Below the pieces are notes generated by a model. The model ran no database searches. It had not been told where the DNA came from and worked only from the letters and a program-made list of their open reading frames with translations. A stretch of 64,000 bases of DNA from HKCCE3408 sp038530555. GTDB lineage: Bacteria > Pseudomonadota > Alphaproteobacteria > Rhodobacterales > Rhodobacteraceae. Within the stretch, counting starts at the first letter, position 1. Each line of letters begins with the position of its first letter. Of this stretch, positions 10,501 to 18,803 are shown piece by piece. A program made the position numbers and the translations under genes. The stretch lies in the NCBI GenBank assembly GCA_038530555.1, contig JBCBCN010000001.1, positions 186,001 through 250,000 on the forward strand, in the 5' to 3' direction.

Positions 10501-10989
10501 GAGGGATTGAGCGATGAGGATGGGCAATGGGCGCCGGTCATTAATCTCGGCGTGCCGGTCCTGATCCCAGAGGCCTATGTGCCCGATCTCGATGTGCGGC
10601 TGGGGCTCTATCGTCGCCTGAGCCAACTGACGACGAAGGTCGATCTCGAAGGCTTTGCCGCCGAGCTCATTGACCGCTTCGGCAAGCTGCCGCGTGAGGT
10701 GAACACGCTGATGCTGGTGGTGCGGATCAAGGCGATGTGCAAACGCGCCGGGATTGCGCGGCTCGATGCCGGGCCCAAGGGCGCGACGATCCAGTTTCAC
10801 AACGATAAATTTGCCAATCCTGCGGGCCTCGTGGCTTTCGTGCAGGACCAGGGTGGCCTGGCTAAGGTCAAGGACAACAAGATCATCGTGCGCCGCGATT
10901 GGGAGCGGGAGGCCGACAAGATCAAAGGCGCCTTCGCCGTGGCCCGCGACCTGGCCGAGAAAGCCCGCGCGCAGAAGCCAGCGGCGTGA
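7531..10989 (+). CDS. mfd: Transcription-repair coupling factor Mfd
   Basis: Mfd removes RNA polymerase stalled at DNA lesions and recruits UvrA. The protein has 1152 residues, close to the family norm. In order: a UvrB-homology module, the RNA-polymerase-interacting domain around GDLIVHVDHGVGRY, then an SF2 translocase with P-loop GDVGFGKTE (near residue 627), DEEQ box (near 728), TLSATPIPRT, and a QIRGRVGRS motif VI. The C-terminal TRCF domain (VPVLIPEAYVPD onward) follows. It is a single gene, convergent with the MFS transporter downstream. Confidence 0.98.
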   Translation: MSQTPQHIRMGGAPEGYDAKLILAELERDGTGAVLHVARDDKRLAAMRAALRFFASDVPVLEFPSWDCLPFDRMSPQADISAERMVTLAALQAGLAVPSIILTTLGAATQYIPPRAMLDGASFAARVGGRIDEAGLRSFLARMGYMQAPTVTEPGDYAVRGGIIDVWPPGAPQPIRLDLFGDVLDGARHFDPATQRTSEKLESVELAPMSEIILDEASIRRFRQNYRIEFGAAGSDDPLYEAISAGRKHAGMEHWLPFFHDRLETLFDYLPGATVTTDDQTEPQRQARWEAMLDQYDARREAMGQKGRLDTVYKPCPPEQLYLNQAAWEAALSGHRRVAFSPLAQASGPGVVDAGGRVGRNFAPERQQESASLFGALVDHVKARAASDSVVIASWSEGARERLQGLLEDEGLSSPRLIDTGADLGDAGQVHLAVWPLEEGFTAPGLTVISEQDVLGDRLVRPQRKRKRAENYLTEAQSLSPGDLIVHVDHGVGRYNGLETVTAAGAPHECIALEYAGGDRLFLPVENIELLSRYGHEEGLLDRLGGGAWQAKKAKLKERIRQIADRLIRIAAERELRSAPVLEAPGDLWESFAARFPYEETDDQLSAIADVMEDLERGRPMDRLVVGDVGFGKTEVAMRAAFAAAAAGYQVAVIAPTTLLSRQHAATFRERFRGFPLKVRQLSRFVGHKEADAVRAGLADGSVDIVIGTHALLAKGIRFHNLGLLIIDEEQRFGVGHKERLKEMRSDVHVLTLSATPIPRTLQMSLSGVRDLSLIGTPPVDRLAIRTYVSAFDTVTLREALLREHYRGGQSFFVVPRIKDLSEIEAFLRDEVPEVSFVIAHGQMAAGELDDKMNAFYDGKFDVLLATTIIESGIDIPTANTMIIHRADMFGLAQLYQIRGRVGRSKTRAYAYLTTKPLAKLTPQAEKRLRVLGSLDSLGAGFTIASQDLDLRGAGNIVGEEQSGHVREVGFELYQSMLEEAIANLRSGQGEGLSDEDGQWAPVINLGVPVLIPEAYVPDLDVRLGLYRRLSQLTTKVDLEGFAAELIDRFGKLPREVNTLMLVVRIKAMCKRAGIARLDAGPKGATIQFHNDKFANPAGLVAFVQDQGGLAKVKDNKIIVRRDWEREADKIKGAFAVARDLAEKARAQKPAA

Positions 10990-11042
10990 GAAAGCCATGG
11001 TTTGCGCCGTCTGGCGACGTCGCCGGGGGGGAGGTTTGCTTC

Positions 11043-11088
11043 AGGGGCATTGAGCCCCTTGCGCAAACCCTGAGAGATCTTCTCTCAG
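11043..11088. terminator. Paired inverted repeats between convergent genes
   Basis: Two short hairpins lie in the 140-bp gap between mfd and the convergent MFS gene: AGGGGC/GCCCCT at 11043-11059 and the 8-bp palindromic stem CTGAGAGA/TCTCTCAG at 11070-11088. No T-tract follows either, so they may be weak bidirectional terminators or simply structured spacer. Confidence 0.35.
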
Positions 11089-11129
11089 ACTCTCTGGGAT
11101 ATTTGCGCGATAAAGACGGAGAGGGGGGC

Positions 11130-12359
11130 CTAGCTGGCAGGCTCCGCCCTCCCTTCGCGCGGCATGTTGCGCATCAGAAGCGCTGCAGCCCCGGAGAGAA
11201 CCGCGCAGGCCAGGGCGAGGGGCAGGGCGGAGCCATCAAAAAGCTGTCCGACCGCGGCACCCAGAGCCGCCCCGCCCACCGTGGCAAGCCCGCCCATCAA
11301 CGAAGAGGCCAGGCCCGCGATATGGCCCAGAGGCTCAAGGGCCAGGGTGTTGAGATTGCCGACAGTGAAGCCAAGCATCGCAAAGATCGTCACGGACCAA
11401 GCCAGATAGGTCCAAAACTCGGCGCTTCCCAAAATTGCCGTTGCAAGCAGAACCGCCATCGTGATTGAGAGCACGGTCTGCGCGACCAGGGCGCGGCGGA
11501 TCAGCGGGCGCATGCCCAACCGCGCCACCAACCAGCCATTGAGAGGGGCGGCCGGTGAAGCGCAGAGTGCGATCAGCGCGAAGTAAACCGGAAAGCTCTC
11601 CGCACGGCCATAGCTGAACTCAAAGACCTGCTGGATTGAGGAAATCGTGGCGAAGAGCGCGCCGAAAACCAGGGTCTGGCACAGGATAGAAAGCTGCATT
11701 TGCTTATGCGCTAAGGCCTCACGCGCGCCGGACCAAAGACTTCCCGGATTGAGGCTGACGCGGGCTGATCTCAGTAGGGTTTCGGGCTGGCGCAGCCAGA
11801 GCCAACCGACGGAAAATACAGCGAAACAGATGAAAGCGGCAAAGATCGCCCGCCAGCCAAAGCCCGCGATGATCGCGGCGCCCATCAAGGGGGCGACAGC
11901 GGGAAACAGTGTGAAGACCAGCATCGCGAACGAGATCACTTGGGCCATCGCGCGGCCCGAATAAAGATCGCGCACCATGGCCAGCGAGACAACACGCGGC
12001 CCGGCGGCTCCCAGGCCTTGCACCACGCGCGCGGCCAGGATCAGCTCAAGGCTTGGCGCGAAATAGGCCAGCATTGCGCCCGCGATGTACAGCAGGCCAC
12101 CAGCTATGATCACCGGCTTGCGCCCGAAATGGTCCGAGAGCGGCCCAGCCAGAAAAGTGCCGATGCCAAGCCCGAGAACAAAGCTGGTGAGCACCAGTTG
12201 CGCGAGTGTCACCCGGTCAGGGCTAAGCTCAGCGGCGATCTGGGGCAGGGCGGGCAGCATCGCGTCGATGGAGAAGGCGATCGTCGCAAAGAGCACACCC
12301 AAAAGCGCGATGAACTCACCGCGCGAGAGGGGTTTGGGTGAAGGGGGATGGGCCCTCAT
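11130..12359 (-). CDS. Bcr/CflA-type MFS multidrug efflux transporter
   Basis: A 12-TM major facilitator. The family marker DHFGRKPVII lies in the loop after TM2, and AARVVQGLGAAGPRVVSLAMVRDLY is the TM4-5 region of the Bcr/CflA (DHA1) subfamily, proton-driven exporters of drugs such as bicyclomycin. Start chosen at 12359 because its ATG overlaps the stop of the upstream gene by 4 bases (ATGA); the reading frame extends 11 codons further upstream without a good site. It is the last gene of a tightly coupled leftward set beginning with the acyl-CoA synthetase. Confidence 0.88.
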   Translation of the reverse strand: MRAHPPSPKPLSRGEFIALLGVLFATIAFSIDAMLPALPQIAAELSPDRVTLAQLVLTSFVLGLGIGTFLAGPLSDHFGRKPVIIAGGLLYIAGAMLAYFAPSLELILAARVVQGLGAAGPRVVSLAMVRDLYSGRAMAQVISFAMLVFTLFPAVAPLMGAAIIAGFGWRAIFAAFICFAVFSVGWLWLRQPETLLRSARVSLNPGSLWSGAREALAHKQMQLSILCQTLVFGALFATISSIQQVFEFSYGRAESFPVYFALIALCASPAAPLNGWLVARLGMRPLIRRALVAQTVLSITMAVLLATAILGSAEFWTYLAWSVTIFAMLGFTVGNLNTLALEPLGHIAGLASSLMGGLATVGGAALGAAVGQLFDGSALPLALACAVLSGAAALLMRNMPREGRAEPAS

Positions 12360-12817
12360 CGTCTGAACCAAAGCCATAGCGCGACGACCCAAACCGCCAC
12401 TTCGAGCAGAAAACTGGGATGGAGCAGGAATGAGATGAGGAAATGGCTGTAGGTCGCTGGCACCTCGATGAGCGCAAAAAGCGTGTCAGAGACCGGCCAC
12501 AGCCACATGATGCCGCCTGCAATGCTGTCGAGCGCGATATGCAAGAGCCAACCAATGGCAAAAGCGAGGATGATCGGCGTCAAGCCGGGGCGCAGCGCCT
12601 TTCCCAGCCCGAGGGCAAGGGCGGAGACGACGAGCGCGAAGGTAGGGGCGTGCACCCAATAGCGGTGGTGATGGATGGCGTGCGCATCCACGGTGTAAAA
12701 CCAGATCAAATCGAGATCTGGGGCCAAGGCCCCGGCGATGGCGGCGATGGCCACGGCCTGCCCGCCCGAGAGCGCGCGCGACAACACGTAGCCCGATGGC
12801 AGATGCGCCGTGATCAC
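12356..12817 (-). CDS. YdjM/DUF457-like membrane protein (metal-dependent hydrolase type)
   Basis: A 153-residue protein with several hydrophobic helices and the histidine/aspartate pattern of the YdjM/DUF457 family: a start at ITAHLPSGY, GALAPDLDLIWF, a HAIHHHRYWVHAP cluster, and HIALDSIAGG. The Asp/His residues lie close to the membrane and are thought to bind a metal; the enzymatic role is unknown. It overlaps its neighbours by 4 bases on each side, so it is coupled to the DsbA-like oxidoreductase upstream and the efflux pump downstream. Confidence 0.75.
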   Translation of the reverse strand: MITAHLPSGYVLSRALSGGQAVAIAAIAGALAPDLDLIWFYTVDAHAIHHHRYWVHAPTFALVVSALALGLGKALRPGLTPIILAFAIGWLLHIALDSIAGGIMWLWPVSDTLFALIEVPATYSHFLISFLLHPSFLLEVAVWVVALWLWFRR

Positions 12818-13458
12818 GGCGCGGTGGCCGCCTGCGCGCTCAACTCGTCGATCACCTTAAGCCAAACCTCAGGCGGCTGTGCGCCCGGCACGGCGTGTTG
12901 TTCGGCCACGATGAAGGTCGGCACGCCGCTGACGCCCCGGCTGCGGGCATGGGCGTCCCGTTTGAGGATGTCGTCGCGGTCGGCATCGCTGTCCAGCAGC
13001 CGTGCGATCATATCCCGGTCAAGGCCGGCTGTCTCTGCGATTTGGAGCAATTCGGACCGGTCGCCGATATCGCGACCCTGTTGAAAATAGGCCTTAAAGA
13101 GCCCCAGCTTCACCGGTGTTTGCCGCCCTTCGAGGCCTGCCCAATGGATCAGCCGGTGGGCGTCAACTGTGGATGGCGTGCGCTGAATGGCGTCAAAATC
13201 TACACTTACACCAGCGGCTTCTGCGGCGTCCTTAATCCGGCCATAGACCTCATCGGCGCCGTCTTTGCCGCCAAACTTGCCCTCCAGATAGGCGCGCCGG
13301 TCCATGCCTTCGGGCGCCATGTCGGGGTTGAGCATGAAAGGGTGCCACTCGATGGCGAAAGGATGCTCGGGCCGCGCCTCCAGTGCGCGGGTTAGATGCG
13401 TCCAACCAATGAAGCACCAGGGGCAGATCGGATCAGAAAGGATATCGAGGCGTATCAT
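12814..13458 (-). CDS. DsbA family oxidoreductase (FrnE-like)
   Basis: A 214-residue thioredoxin-fold protein with the CPWC active site near the N-terminus (SDPICPWCFIG), followed by the helical insert typical of FrnE/2-hydroxychromene-2-carboxylate isomerase-like DsbA proteins, and the cis-proline region GVSGVPTFIV. It has no signal peptide, so it is cytoplasmic, and probably acts as a thiol-disulfide oxidoreductase or glutathione-dependent isomerase. It overlaps genes at both ends by 4 bases. Confidence 0.88.
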   Translation of the reverse strand: MIRLDILSDPICPWCFIGWTHLTRALEARPEHPFAIEWHPFMLNPDMAPEGMDRRAYLEGKFGGKDGADEVYGRIKDAAEAAGVSVDFDAIQRTPSTVDAHRLIHWAGLEGRQTPVKLGLFKAYFQQGRDIGDRSELLQIAETAGLDRDMIARLLDSDADRDDILKRDAHARSRGVSGVPTFIVAEQHAVPGAQPPEVWLKVIDELSAQAATAP

Positions 13459-14951
13459 TTATGGGCTTTCGAAAGTTCGGGCCAAAGTTCAGTCAGGGCG
13501 CGCCGGTTCAGCTTGCCGTTGGGATTTCGGGGCAGGGCCGCGCAGGGAATATAGATGCGCGGTCTTTTGTAAGCCGCAAGGCAGGCCTCGGCCCGCGCCC
13601 GGGCGTCGTCCTCACTGAACGCGCCTTCCACAGCCAACGCAACCACGAATGCCCCGGAGGTCAGCGGTGCGGAAAAGGCGGCGCAGGAACCCAGCCCCTC
13701 AAAGGCGGCTTCGATCTCCTGTGGGGCAATGCGGAAACCGCCCGCCGTGATCAGGTCATCGCGGCGCCCGGCAGTCGCGATGGCGCCGTCCTCGGCCTGG
13801 CGCACCAGATCGCCGGTTCGAAACCAGCCATCGTCAAGGCGCAGGTGCGGCTGACCGGCCTCGTCGAGATAGCCCAGCATCAAACCCATCTCATCTTCGC
13901 GGATCGCAAGCTCACCCACGCCGCCAGGGCCCAGGTCGAGAACAGCGACCGCGCGACCTGACTGCACATACCCCGTGCTGCCTCGCGGTGCAGGGCGGCC
14001 AGGCGCGCTAGAGAGATAAGTGGAGCATTCCGACATGCCGAGCGCTTCGTGAATGGCAGTACCGGTCGCGGCCTCCCACGTTTCGCGAAGATCGACGGAC
14101 AAAGCCTCCCCCGCGCTCAGCCCGTGCCGCAGTTTCGGCAGAATCTGCGCAGTGCTTTGCTTGAGGATCTTCCGGTAAATACCCGGCACAGAGGCAAAAA
14201 TAGTGATGTCATGGCGCTTGAGCAAAAGCGGCAGGGTCTGCGGGTCGGTCCCCTCGCGCGGGATCACTGCCGTCGCCCCGACACTCCAGGGGTCAAGCAG
14301 ACCCGTGCCCAAAGTGTACGTCCAGTTGAAGGCGCCGGAATGCATGACCCGGTCGTCCGGCCCAATCCCATCCCAACCCTGGCGCATCATCCGCCGCGCC
14401 CAAATCGCCCGATGCGCATGAGCGACAGCCTTGGCGTCACCCGATGAGCCTGATGTGAAAACGGCATAGGCGAGGCGGTCTGCACTCCCAAGGTTGGGCG
14501 GGATGGGCGCACCAGAAAGCGCGCTTGGATCCGGAATAACGGGTGCCGAAACATCCGGCAGGCTAAGACCGGGATCCGCGAGGATAAGGCGGATCGGCAG
14601 GCGGCTTGCCAGGGCCGTGATCTCAGGCTTTGTCAGGCCTGCTGCGGTTGGTACAGGCACCAATCCGGCCCAGATTGATGCCAGAAACGCGATCGGAAAG
14701 CCGGGCGTGTTCGCAAGGCGCAAAAGCACGAAGTCGCCGGGGTCTGCGCACTGCGACAGGGCCCCAGCCATCCGCTCAACGGCCTGGGAGAGGCGATCAT
14801 AAGACCAGCGTTCTGATCCGCCGGGGTCGACGATGGCCAAAGCGATTTTGTCGAGTTGGGTCCGCCCCGCCGCCAGGACATATTGCGCGAGGTTAAAAGG
14901 CTCGGGGCAGGGCTCGGATATGGCGTGTTTGGGCGGGGCGGGATCAGGCAC
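13455..14951 (-). CDS. AMP-binding acyl-CoA synthetase-like enzyme
   Basis: A 498-residue ANL-superfamily adenylate-forming enzyme. Seen are the P-loop FTSGSSGDAKAV (near residue 165), EALGMSEC, the GWFRTGDLV motif, and the C-terminal catalytic NGKLNRR. It resembles benzoate-CoA ligase/acetyl-CoA-synthetase-like enzymes; the acid substrate cannot be predicted. First gene of the coupled set acyl-CoA synthetase, DsbA-like, YdjM-like, MFS, all with ATGA overlaps. Confidence 0.85.
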   Translation of the reverse strand: MPDPAPPKHAISEPCPEPFNLAQYVLAAGRTQLDKIALAIVDPGGSERWSYDRLSQAVERMAGALSQCADPGDFVLLRLANTPGFPIAFLASIWAGLVPVPTAAGLTKPEITALASRLPIRLILADPGLSLPDVSAPVIPDPSALSGAPIPPNLGSADRLAYAVFTSGSSGDAKAVAHAHRAIWARRMMRQGWDGIGPDDRVMHSGAFNWTYTLGTGLLDPWSVGATAVIPREGTDPQTLPLLLKRHDITIFASVPGIYRKILKQSTAQILPKLRHGLSAGEALSVDLRETWEAATGTAIHEALGMSECSTYLSSAPGRPAPRGSTGYVQSGRAVAVLDLGPGGVGELAIREDEMGLMLGYLDEAGQPHLRLDDGWFRTGDLVRQAEDGAIATAGRRDDLITAGGFRIAPQEIEAAFEGLGSCAAFSAPLTSGAFVVALAVEGAFSEDDARARAEACLAAYKRPRIYIPCAALPRNPNGKLNRRALTELWPELSKAHK

Positions 14952-14986
14952 GGCGGGATTAGGCGGGGCGGAATGGGCAGGACGGT

Positions 14987-16042
14987 TCAGGCGAACATCG
15001 CAGGTAAGTCGACGCTGCTGGCCTTGCCGATGGTCTCGAAATGCGCGTTCAGGAAAGCGTCAGCCGCGTCATGCCCGGCAACGCGAAGTTGATGAAGGAC
15101 GGCCGGGTTGGGCGTGGTCTTGGTCGCCACGGATAACTGCGCCATCAAAGCGTCATCGGCGATCATATGCACATTGATCCGCTTCATCGCGCCCTTTGGG
15201 ACCCGGCCATCGTCAAGCAATCTCTGGACGAACTCGATGGCTCGCAATTCCCGCAAAAGCGAGGAGTTGAAGCTGATCTCATTGATCCGGTTTTGGATCG
15301 CGCGCGCGGTTTTCGGAAGCTCCTCGCGGTAGAGCGGGTTGATATTGATCACCACCAGATCGTCGGGCAGTTCGGATTTGAACAGCGGATAAAGCGCGGG
15401 GTTCCCGGTATAGCCGCCGTCCCAATAGGCCTCAGCTTGACCGGAGTCGGGGCAGGGCATTTCGATCGCCTGGAACAGCGTGGGCAGACAGGCGGAAGCC
15501 ATCAGCGCCTCGGGCGTGATTTCATCGCCGCTGAACGTCCGGATCTTCCCCGTCCGCACATTGGTGGCGCAGACGGTCAATTCGGGCCCGGTATCGGCGC
15601 AGACATCTTGGTATTGAAAGCGTTCAACGATGGAGCGCAGAGGATTACTATAGATCGGGTTGTCATAGGGGCTGATCACGCGGCTGATCGCGTCTGAGAC
15701 CGCAAAGGGCAGGGACGCCTCGATCAACTGTGAAATCGCGGCGGGTGAGACCGCACCGAGCCAGGCATCTAGGCCGCGATCCTCCAATGCGCCCACTTGG
15801 CTCCAAAACCACGCCAGATTGTCGAGCGCGCCGTCCACCCCGTTACGTCGAAGACCGGCCTTAACCGCCGCGCCATTCAGGGCCCCGGCCGACGTGCCCG
15901 ACATCGCCGCGATCTCGAGCCTGTCATCGGCGATAAGCCGGTCGAGCACGCCCCAGGTGAAAGCGCCATGCGCCCCGCCGCCCTGCAGGGCCAGGGAGAT
16001 GCGTTTGCGGGCCATCCGCCTCTTTTTTGCTCCATCTGCCAT
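14987..16042 (-). CDS. Patatin-like phospholipase
   Basis: Patatins are lipid acyl hydrolases with a Ser-Asp dyad. The N-terminal oxyanion loop LQGGGAHGAF, the nucleophile elbow GTSAG, and the DGG of the catalytic Asp (YWDGGYTGN) are all present, so the enzyme should be active. About 351 residues. The ATG at 16042 is used; an internal ATG nine codons later (MARKRIS) lies closer to the conserved core. No signal peptide; bacterial relatives are often linked to polyhydroxyalkanoate or membrane lipid turnover, and bdhA lies nearby upstream. Confidence 0.9.
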   Translation of the reverse strand: MADGAKKRRMARKRISLALQGGGAHGAFTWGVLDRLIADDRLEIAAMSGTSAGALNGAAVKAGLRRNGVDGALDNLAWFWSQVGALEDRGLDAWLGAVSPAAISQLIEASLPFAVSDAISRVISPYDNPIYSNPLRSIVERFQYQDVCADTGPELTVCATNVRTGKIRTFSGDEITPEALMASACLPTLFQAIEMPCPDSGQAEAYWDGGYTGNPALYPLFKSELPDDLVVININPLYREELPKTARAIQNRINEISFNSSLLRELRAIEFVQRLLDDGRVPKGAMKRINVHMIADDALMAQLSVATKTTPNPAVLHQLRVAGHDAADAFLNAHFETIGKASSVDLPAMFA

Positions 16043-16060
16043 TCGACACACGTCTCCGCT

Positions 16061-16276
16061 CTAGAATCCGTTCACGATTACAGTGTCACTGCCGAAGAGC
16101 ATTTCATTCTGCTGCCGCTGGAGTTCGAGCCGGATTTGTTCGACCTGGAAACAAGCCGTCGTGTCGCCTTCTGCACAGGCAGACTGAAGCGCAGCGAATT
16201 CGGGGGTTTGCGGGTCCTCTACCGCACAAGCACACAAAACGATCAGCAGCATAATTGTGCTTAGGATTTTTCTCAT
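16061..16276 (-). CDS. Small lipoprotein
   Basis: Seventy-one residues. A positively charged start (MRKI), a hydrophobic stretch and a lipobox LCAC ending the signal give a mature lipoprotein of about 55 residues. The mature part has two more cysteines (SACAEGDTTACF) that could form a disulfide, then a glutamine-rich helix. A GAGGTG site precedes the ATG. It begins 11 bases after bdhA ends and is probably cotranscribed with it. Function unknown. Confidence 0.7.
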   Translation of the reverse strand: MRKILSTIMLLIVLCACAVEDPQTPEFAALQSACAEGDTTACFQVEQIRLELQRQQNEMLFGSDTVIVNGF

Positions 16277-16287
16277 TGTTCTACACC

Positions 16288-17058
16288 TCAGCCCGCCGTC
16301 CAGCCGCCATCGATGCTGATGGTGGTGCCGGTGATCTGGGTCGAATGCTCCCCGCAGAGCATCAGCGTCGCGCTCGTCATTTCTTCGATGGTGGCGAATT
16401 GCTTGGAGGGGTGTTTGACCAGGATCACCTCACGCAGGACGGTCTCACGGTCCATGTTATGGGCCTTCATTTGATCGGGGATCTGCTTTTCCACGATGGG
16501 GGTCAGAACATAGCCCGGGCAGATCGCGTTGCAGGTGATGGGCTCCTCCGCGGTCTCCATCGCGACAGCTTTGGTCATGCCGACGACGCCGTGCTTGGCG
16601 GTGACATAGGCGGTCTTGTAAGCCGAGGCGCGCAGGCCATGGGCGGAGGCCACATTTATGATCCGGCCCCAGCCCGCCGCACGCATCAGCGGCAGGGCTG
16701 CGGCCGTGGTGTGAAAGGCCGAGGTCATGTTAATCGCGATGATCGCGTCCCATTTGTCCACCGGGAATTTATCAATCGCTTCAACGTGCTGGATGCCAGC
16801 ATTGTTGATCAGGATATCGCAAGCACCGGCCTGTTCGATCAGGTGACGACACTGCGTTCCGTCTGACATATCCGCTTTGATATAGCGCGCCTCAACACCG
16901 TACTCGGCGGCGATCTCTGCGGCCAAGGCATGGTCTTCCTCATCGTCGGTGAAGGAGTTCAACACGACATTGGCGCCGGCCTTTGCCAGGCCTTGGGCCA
17001 TACCCAGGCCGATGCCGGAGTTCGAGCCGGTGATGATTGCGGTTTTTCCAGCGAGCAT
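16288..17058 (-). CDS. bdhA: 3-hydroxybutyrate dehydrogenase
   Basis: A 256-residue short-chain dehydrogenase that interconverts 3-hydroxybutyrate and acetoacetate with NAD, used in polyhydroxybutyrate metabolism. It has the TGSNSGIGLGMA cofactor loop, NNAGIQHV, the catalytic Ser (NVASAHGL) and Tyr-x3-Lys (YVTAKHG), and the C-terminal TGTTISIDGGWTAG. The NNAGIQHV and HGLRAS motifs favour BdhA over other short-chain reductases. Confidence 0.93.
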   Translation of the reverse strand: MLAGKTAIITGSNSGIGLGMAQGLAKAGANVVLNSFTDDEEDHALAAEIAAEYGVEARYIKADMSDGTQCRHLIEQAGACDILINNAGIQHVEAIDKFPVDKWDAIIAINMTSAFHTTAAALPLMRAAGWGRIINVASAHGLRASAYKTAYVTAKHGVVGMTKAVAMETAEEPITCNAICPGYVLTPIVEKQIPDQMKAHNMDRETVLREVILVKHPSKQFATIEEMTSATLMLCGEHSTQITGTTISIDGGWTAG

Positions 17059-17229
17059 AGCGTCTCCAATGAACGATCCGCGCGAGCTTGCCCTGGGTTG
17101 ATTTGGTGTCGAATTGGTCCGGGGCGGCGCGTCTTTGCAGGTGCAGCATTATTGCCCCCGCGGTCGAAGATTGGAAAGGCCTGATTGCGCGAGACCTGCG
17201 CGGCCCGACGCCAAACCCAAGATCGGGCA

Positions 17230-18507
17230 TTAGGAGACTTGTTTGGTGAAATCGTTGATCGGGCCTGGTTTTCCGAAATGCCAGCCCTGGGCAAAGTTCA
17301 CACCAAGCACGCGCAGGGCGGCGGCCTCTTCGGGGCGTTCGACGCCCTCGACCAGGACCTGGGTGCCGGTTTCTTGGGCGAAATGCACGAGCGCCGAGAC
17401 GATGGCGCGGTGGGTGATGTTGAGGTCGATCTCCTGCGCCAGCGCGCGATCGATTTTGAGCATATCGGGCTGCAACAAGGCGATGCGCTGCAAGCCGGAA
17501 TAGCCCGCGCCCACATCGTCGATGGCAATGCGCAGGCCCAGACGCTTGATCTCCTGCACGCCGCGATGGAAGGCCGCGTTGTCCTGCGCATCGCTGAGCT
17601 CAGAGATTTCCAGAAGCAGCCGTTTCACCGGATGCATTTTGAGCAACTCGATGAATTGCGGGTCCGAGATCAAATCTGGCGAGGCGTTGATCGATAGATA
17701 TGTGCCTTGCGGCAACGCTGTCAGACCATCCAATGCGGCTTTAAGTGTGGCAAGCTCCAGATCGATGCCAAGGCCCACATCAGCGGCGTCCAAAAACCAG
17801 ATGTCGGGCGTCATCTTTTCGGGGGCGGTGAACCGGCTGAGCGCTTCATAGCCAATCACGCGCCGGTCGCGAAGGCGCACGAGGGGCTGATAGACGGCGT
17901 AAAAGTCTGAGCTTGACAATACACGCTCAATCCGCGCACGCGTCGCGTCGGATTTTCGCGTCAATTCCTCCTGGATCAGCACCTGACGGTTGGCCAGATT
18001 GGCAAAGCTTGCCATGACCGCAAGATCGCGGGGATTGAGCGAGGGTTTGGGCACTGGGGCCAAACAGCAGAACATCCCATAGATCGAGTCATCTTCATTA
18101 TAGATCGGCAGTGACACATGGGAGCCAATGGGCAGATTATGGGTGATCGGCATGTCCTGGCAGAGCTTTTCGTGCCTGGTATCGGGGATCAAATGAGGCA
18201 GGGCGCCCGAGACGATATGCGGACAATAGACATCCGCAAGCTTTTGCGCGTCGCCCGGTTTGATCATATCCTCAAGACCGGGCGCTGAGACGTTGCGAAA
18301 GACCGTCTTATTCCCCTCGAAGCGCGACAGATACGCGACGGGCATGCCGAAATGATCGCGGATCGTCGCCAGTGCCTCATCGATCAAACTATCGGCTTTG
18401 TCGCGTGCGGCTCGACCTCCATCCTTGCGCGCGGTTTTGATCGGTGCCTCGGTCGGCGGCGGTTGAAAGCTCTCGATCGACAGGGCTTTGGGAAGTGCGG
18501 CAGTCAT
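17230..18507 (-). CDS. GAF-EAL cyclic-di-GMP phosphodiesterase
   Basis: About 425 residues. An N-terminal GAF sensor domain (roughly residues 35-175) is followed by an EAL domain with the signature GYEALSRF, the DDVGAGYSG metal-binding loop, LKIDRAL and VEGVER. The key acidic residues are kept, so c-di-GMP hydrolysis is likely. There is no GGDEF domain, so it can only degrade the messenger. A small-molecule or redox signal sensed by GAF is inferred. A single gene with no obvious partner. Confidence 0.92.
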   Translation of the reverse strand: MTAALPKALSIESFQPPPTEAPIKTARKDGGRAARDKADSLIDEALATIRDHFGMPVAYLSRFEGNKTVFRNVSAPGLEDMIKPGDAQKLADVYCPHIVSGALPHLIPDTRHEKLCQDMPITHNLPIGSHVSLPIYNEDDSIYGMFCCLAPVPKPSLNPRDLAVMASFANLANRQVLIQEELTRKSDATRARIERVLSSSDFYAVYQPLVRLRDRRVIGYEALSRFTAPEKMTPDIWFLDAADVGLGIDLELATLKAALDGLTALPQGTYLSINASPDLISDPQFIELLKMHPVKRLLLEISELSDAQDNAAFHRGVQEIKRLGLRIAIDDVGAGYSGLQRIALLQPDMLKIDRALAQEIDLNITHRAIVSALVHFAQETGTQVLVEGVERPEEAAALRVLGVNFAQGWHFGKPGPINDFTKQVS

Positions 18508-18612
18508 ACGGGTCCTCGGATCTTTGAGCCAAGGCTATGACGGGCAAACCTCTAAGATTTCATTGCGGTCGGATCATCTCGCTCCGGTCTCACGCGACCG
18601 CCGCCTGCAAAC

Positions 18613-18642
18613 CAAAAAAAACGCCGGCACGAAGCCGGCGTT
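18613..18642 (-). terminator. Intrinsic terminator, minus strand
   Basis: Perfect 9-bp stem AACGCCGGC/GCCGGCGTT with a 5-base loop at 18620-18642, followed on the minus strand by seven U (complement of the A-run at 18613-18619). It cannot end the plus-strand gene to its right and sits upstream of the GAF-EAL gene. Confidence 0.85.
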
Positions 18643-18740
18643 AAGTTATTGAGGCAGGTTTCATACAGGCAAGAAACCTATCGAGCAGTGCGGTTGTTAT
18701 ACGCAAGGCTTCGCCGGTCCCGCAACCTAAAAGTTTGAAA
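18613..18740 (-). ncRNA. Candidate structured small RNA ending in an intrinsic terminator
   Basis: Read on the minus strand, the segment folds into a GGTTG/CAACC helix (18727-18692) enclosing a small GGC/GCC hairpin, then a 7-bp hairpin AGGTTTC/GAAACCT (18679-18656), then a 9-bp GC-rich terminator followed by a run of U. No gene on the minus strand upstream needs this terminator: the next gene to the right is on the plus strand. Third-position GC of the overlapping reading frame is low for this genome, so RNA rather than protein is favoured. Promoter not identified; it would overlap the leader of the divergent solute-binding protein gene. Confidence 0.42.
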
Positions 18741-18803
18741 TGCTTGAATGACACCCATAGGCTGAGGCCAAATAGAACAACGGCGATCGGGGAGTGTTTC
18801 CAA

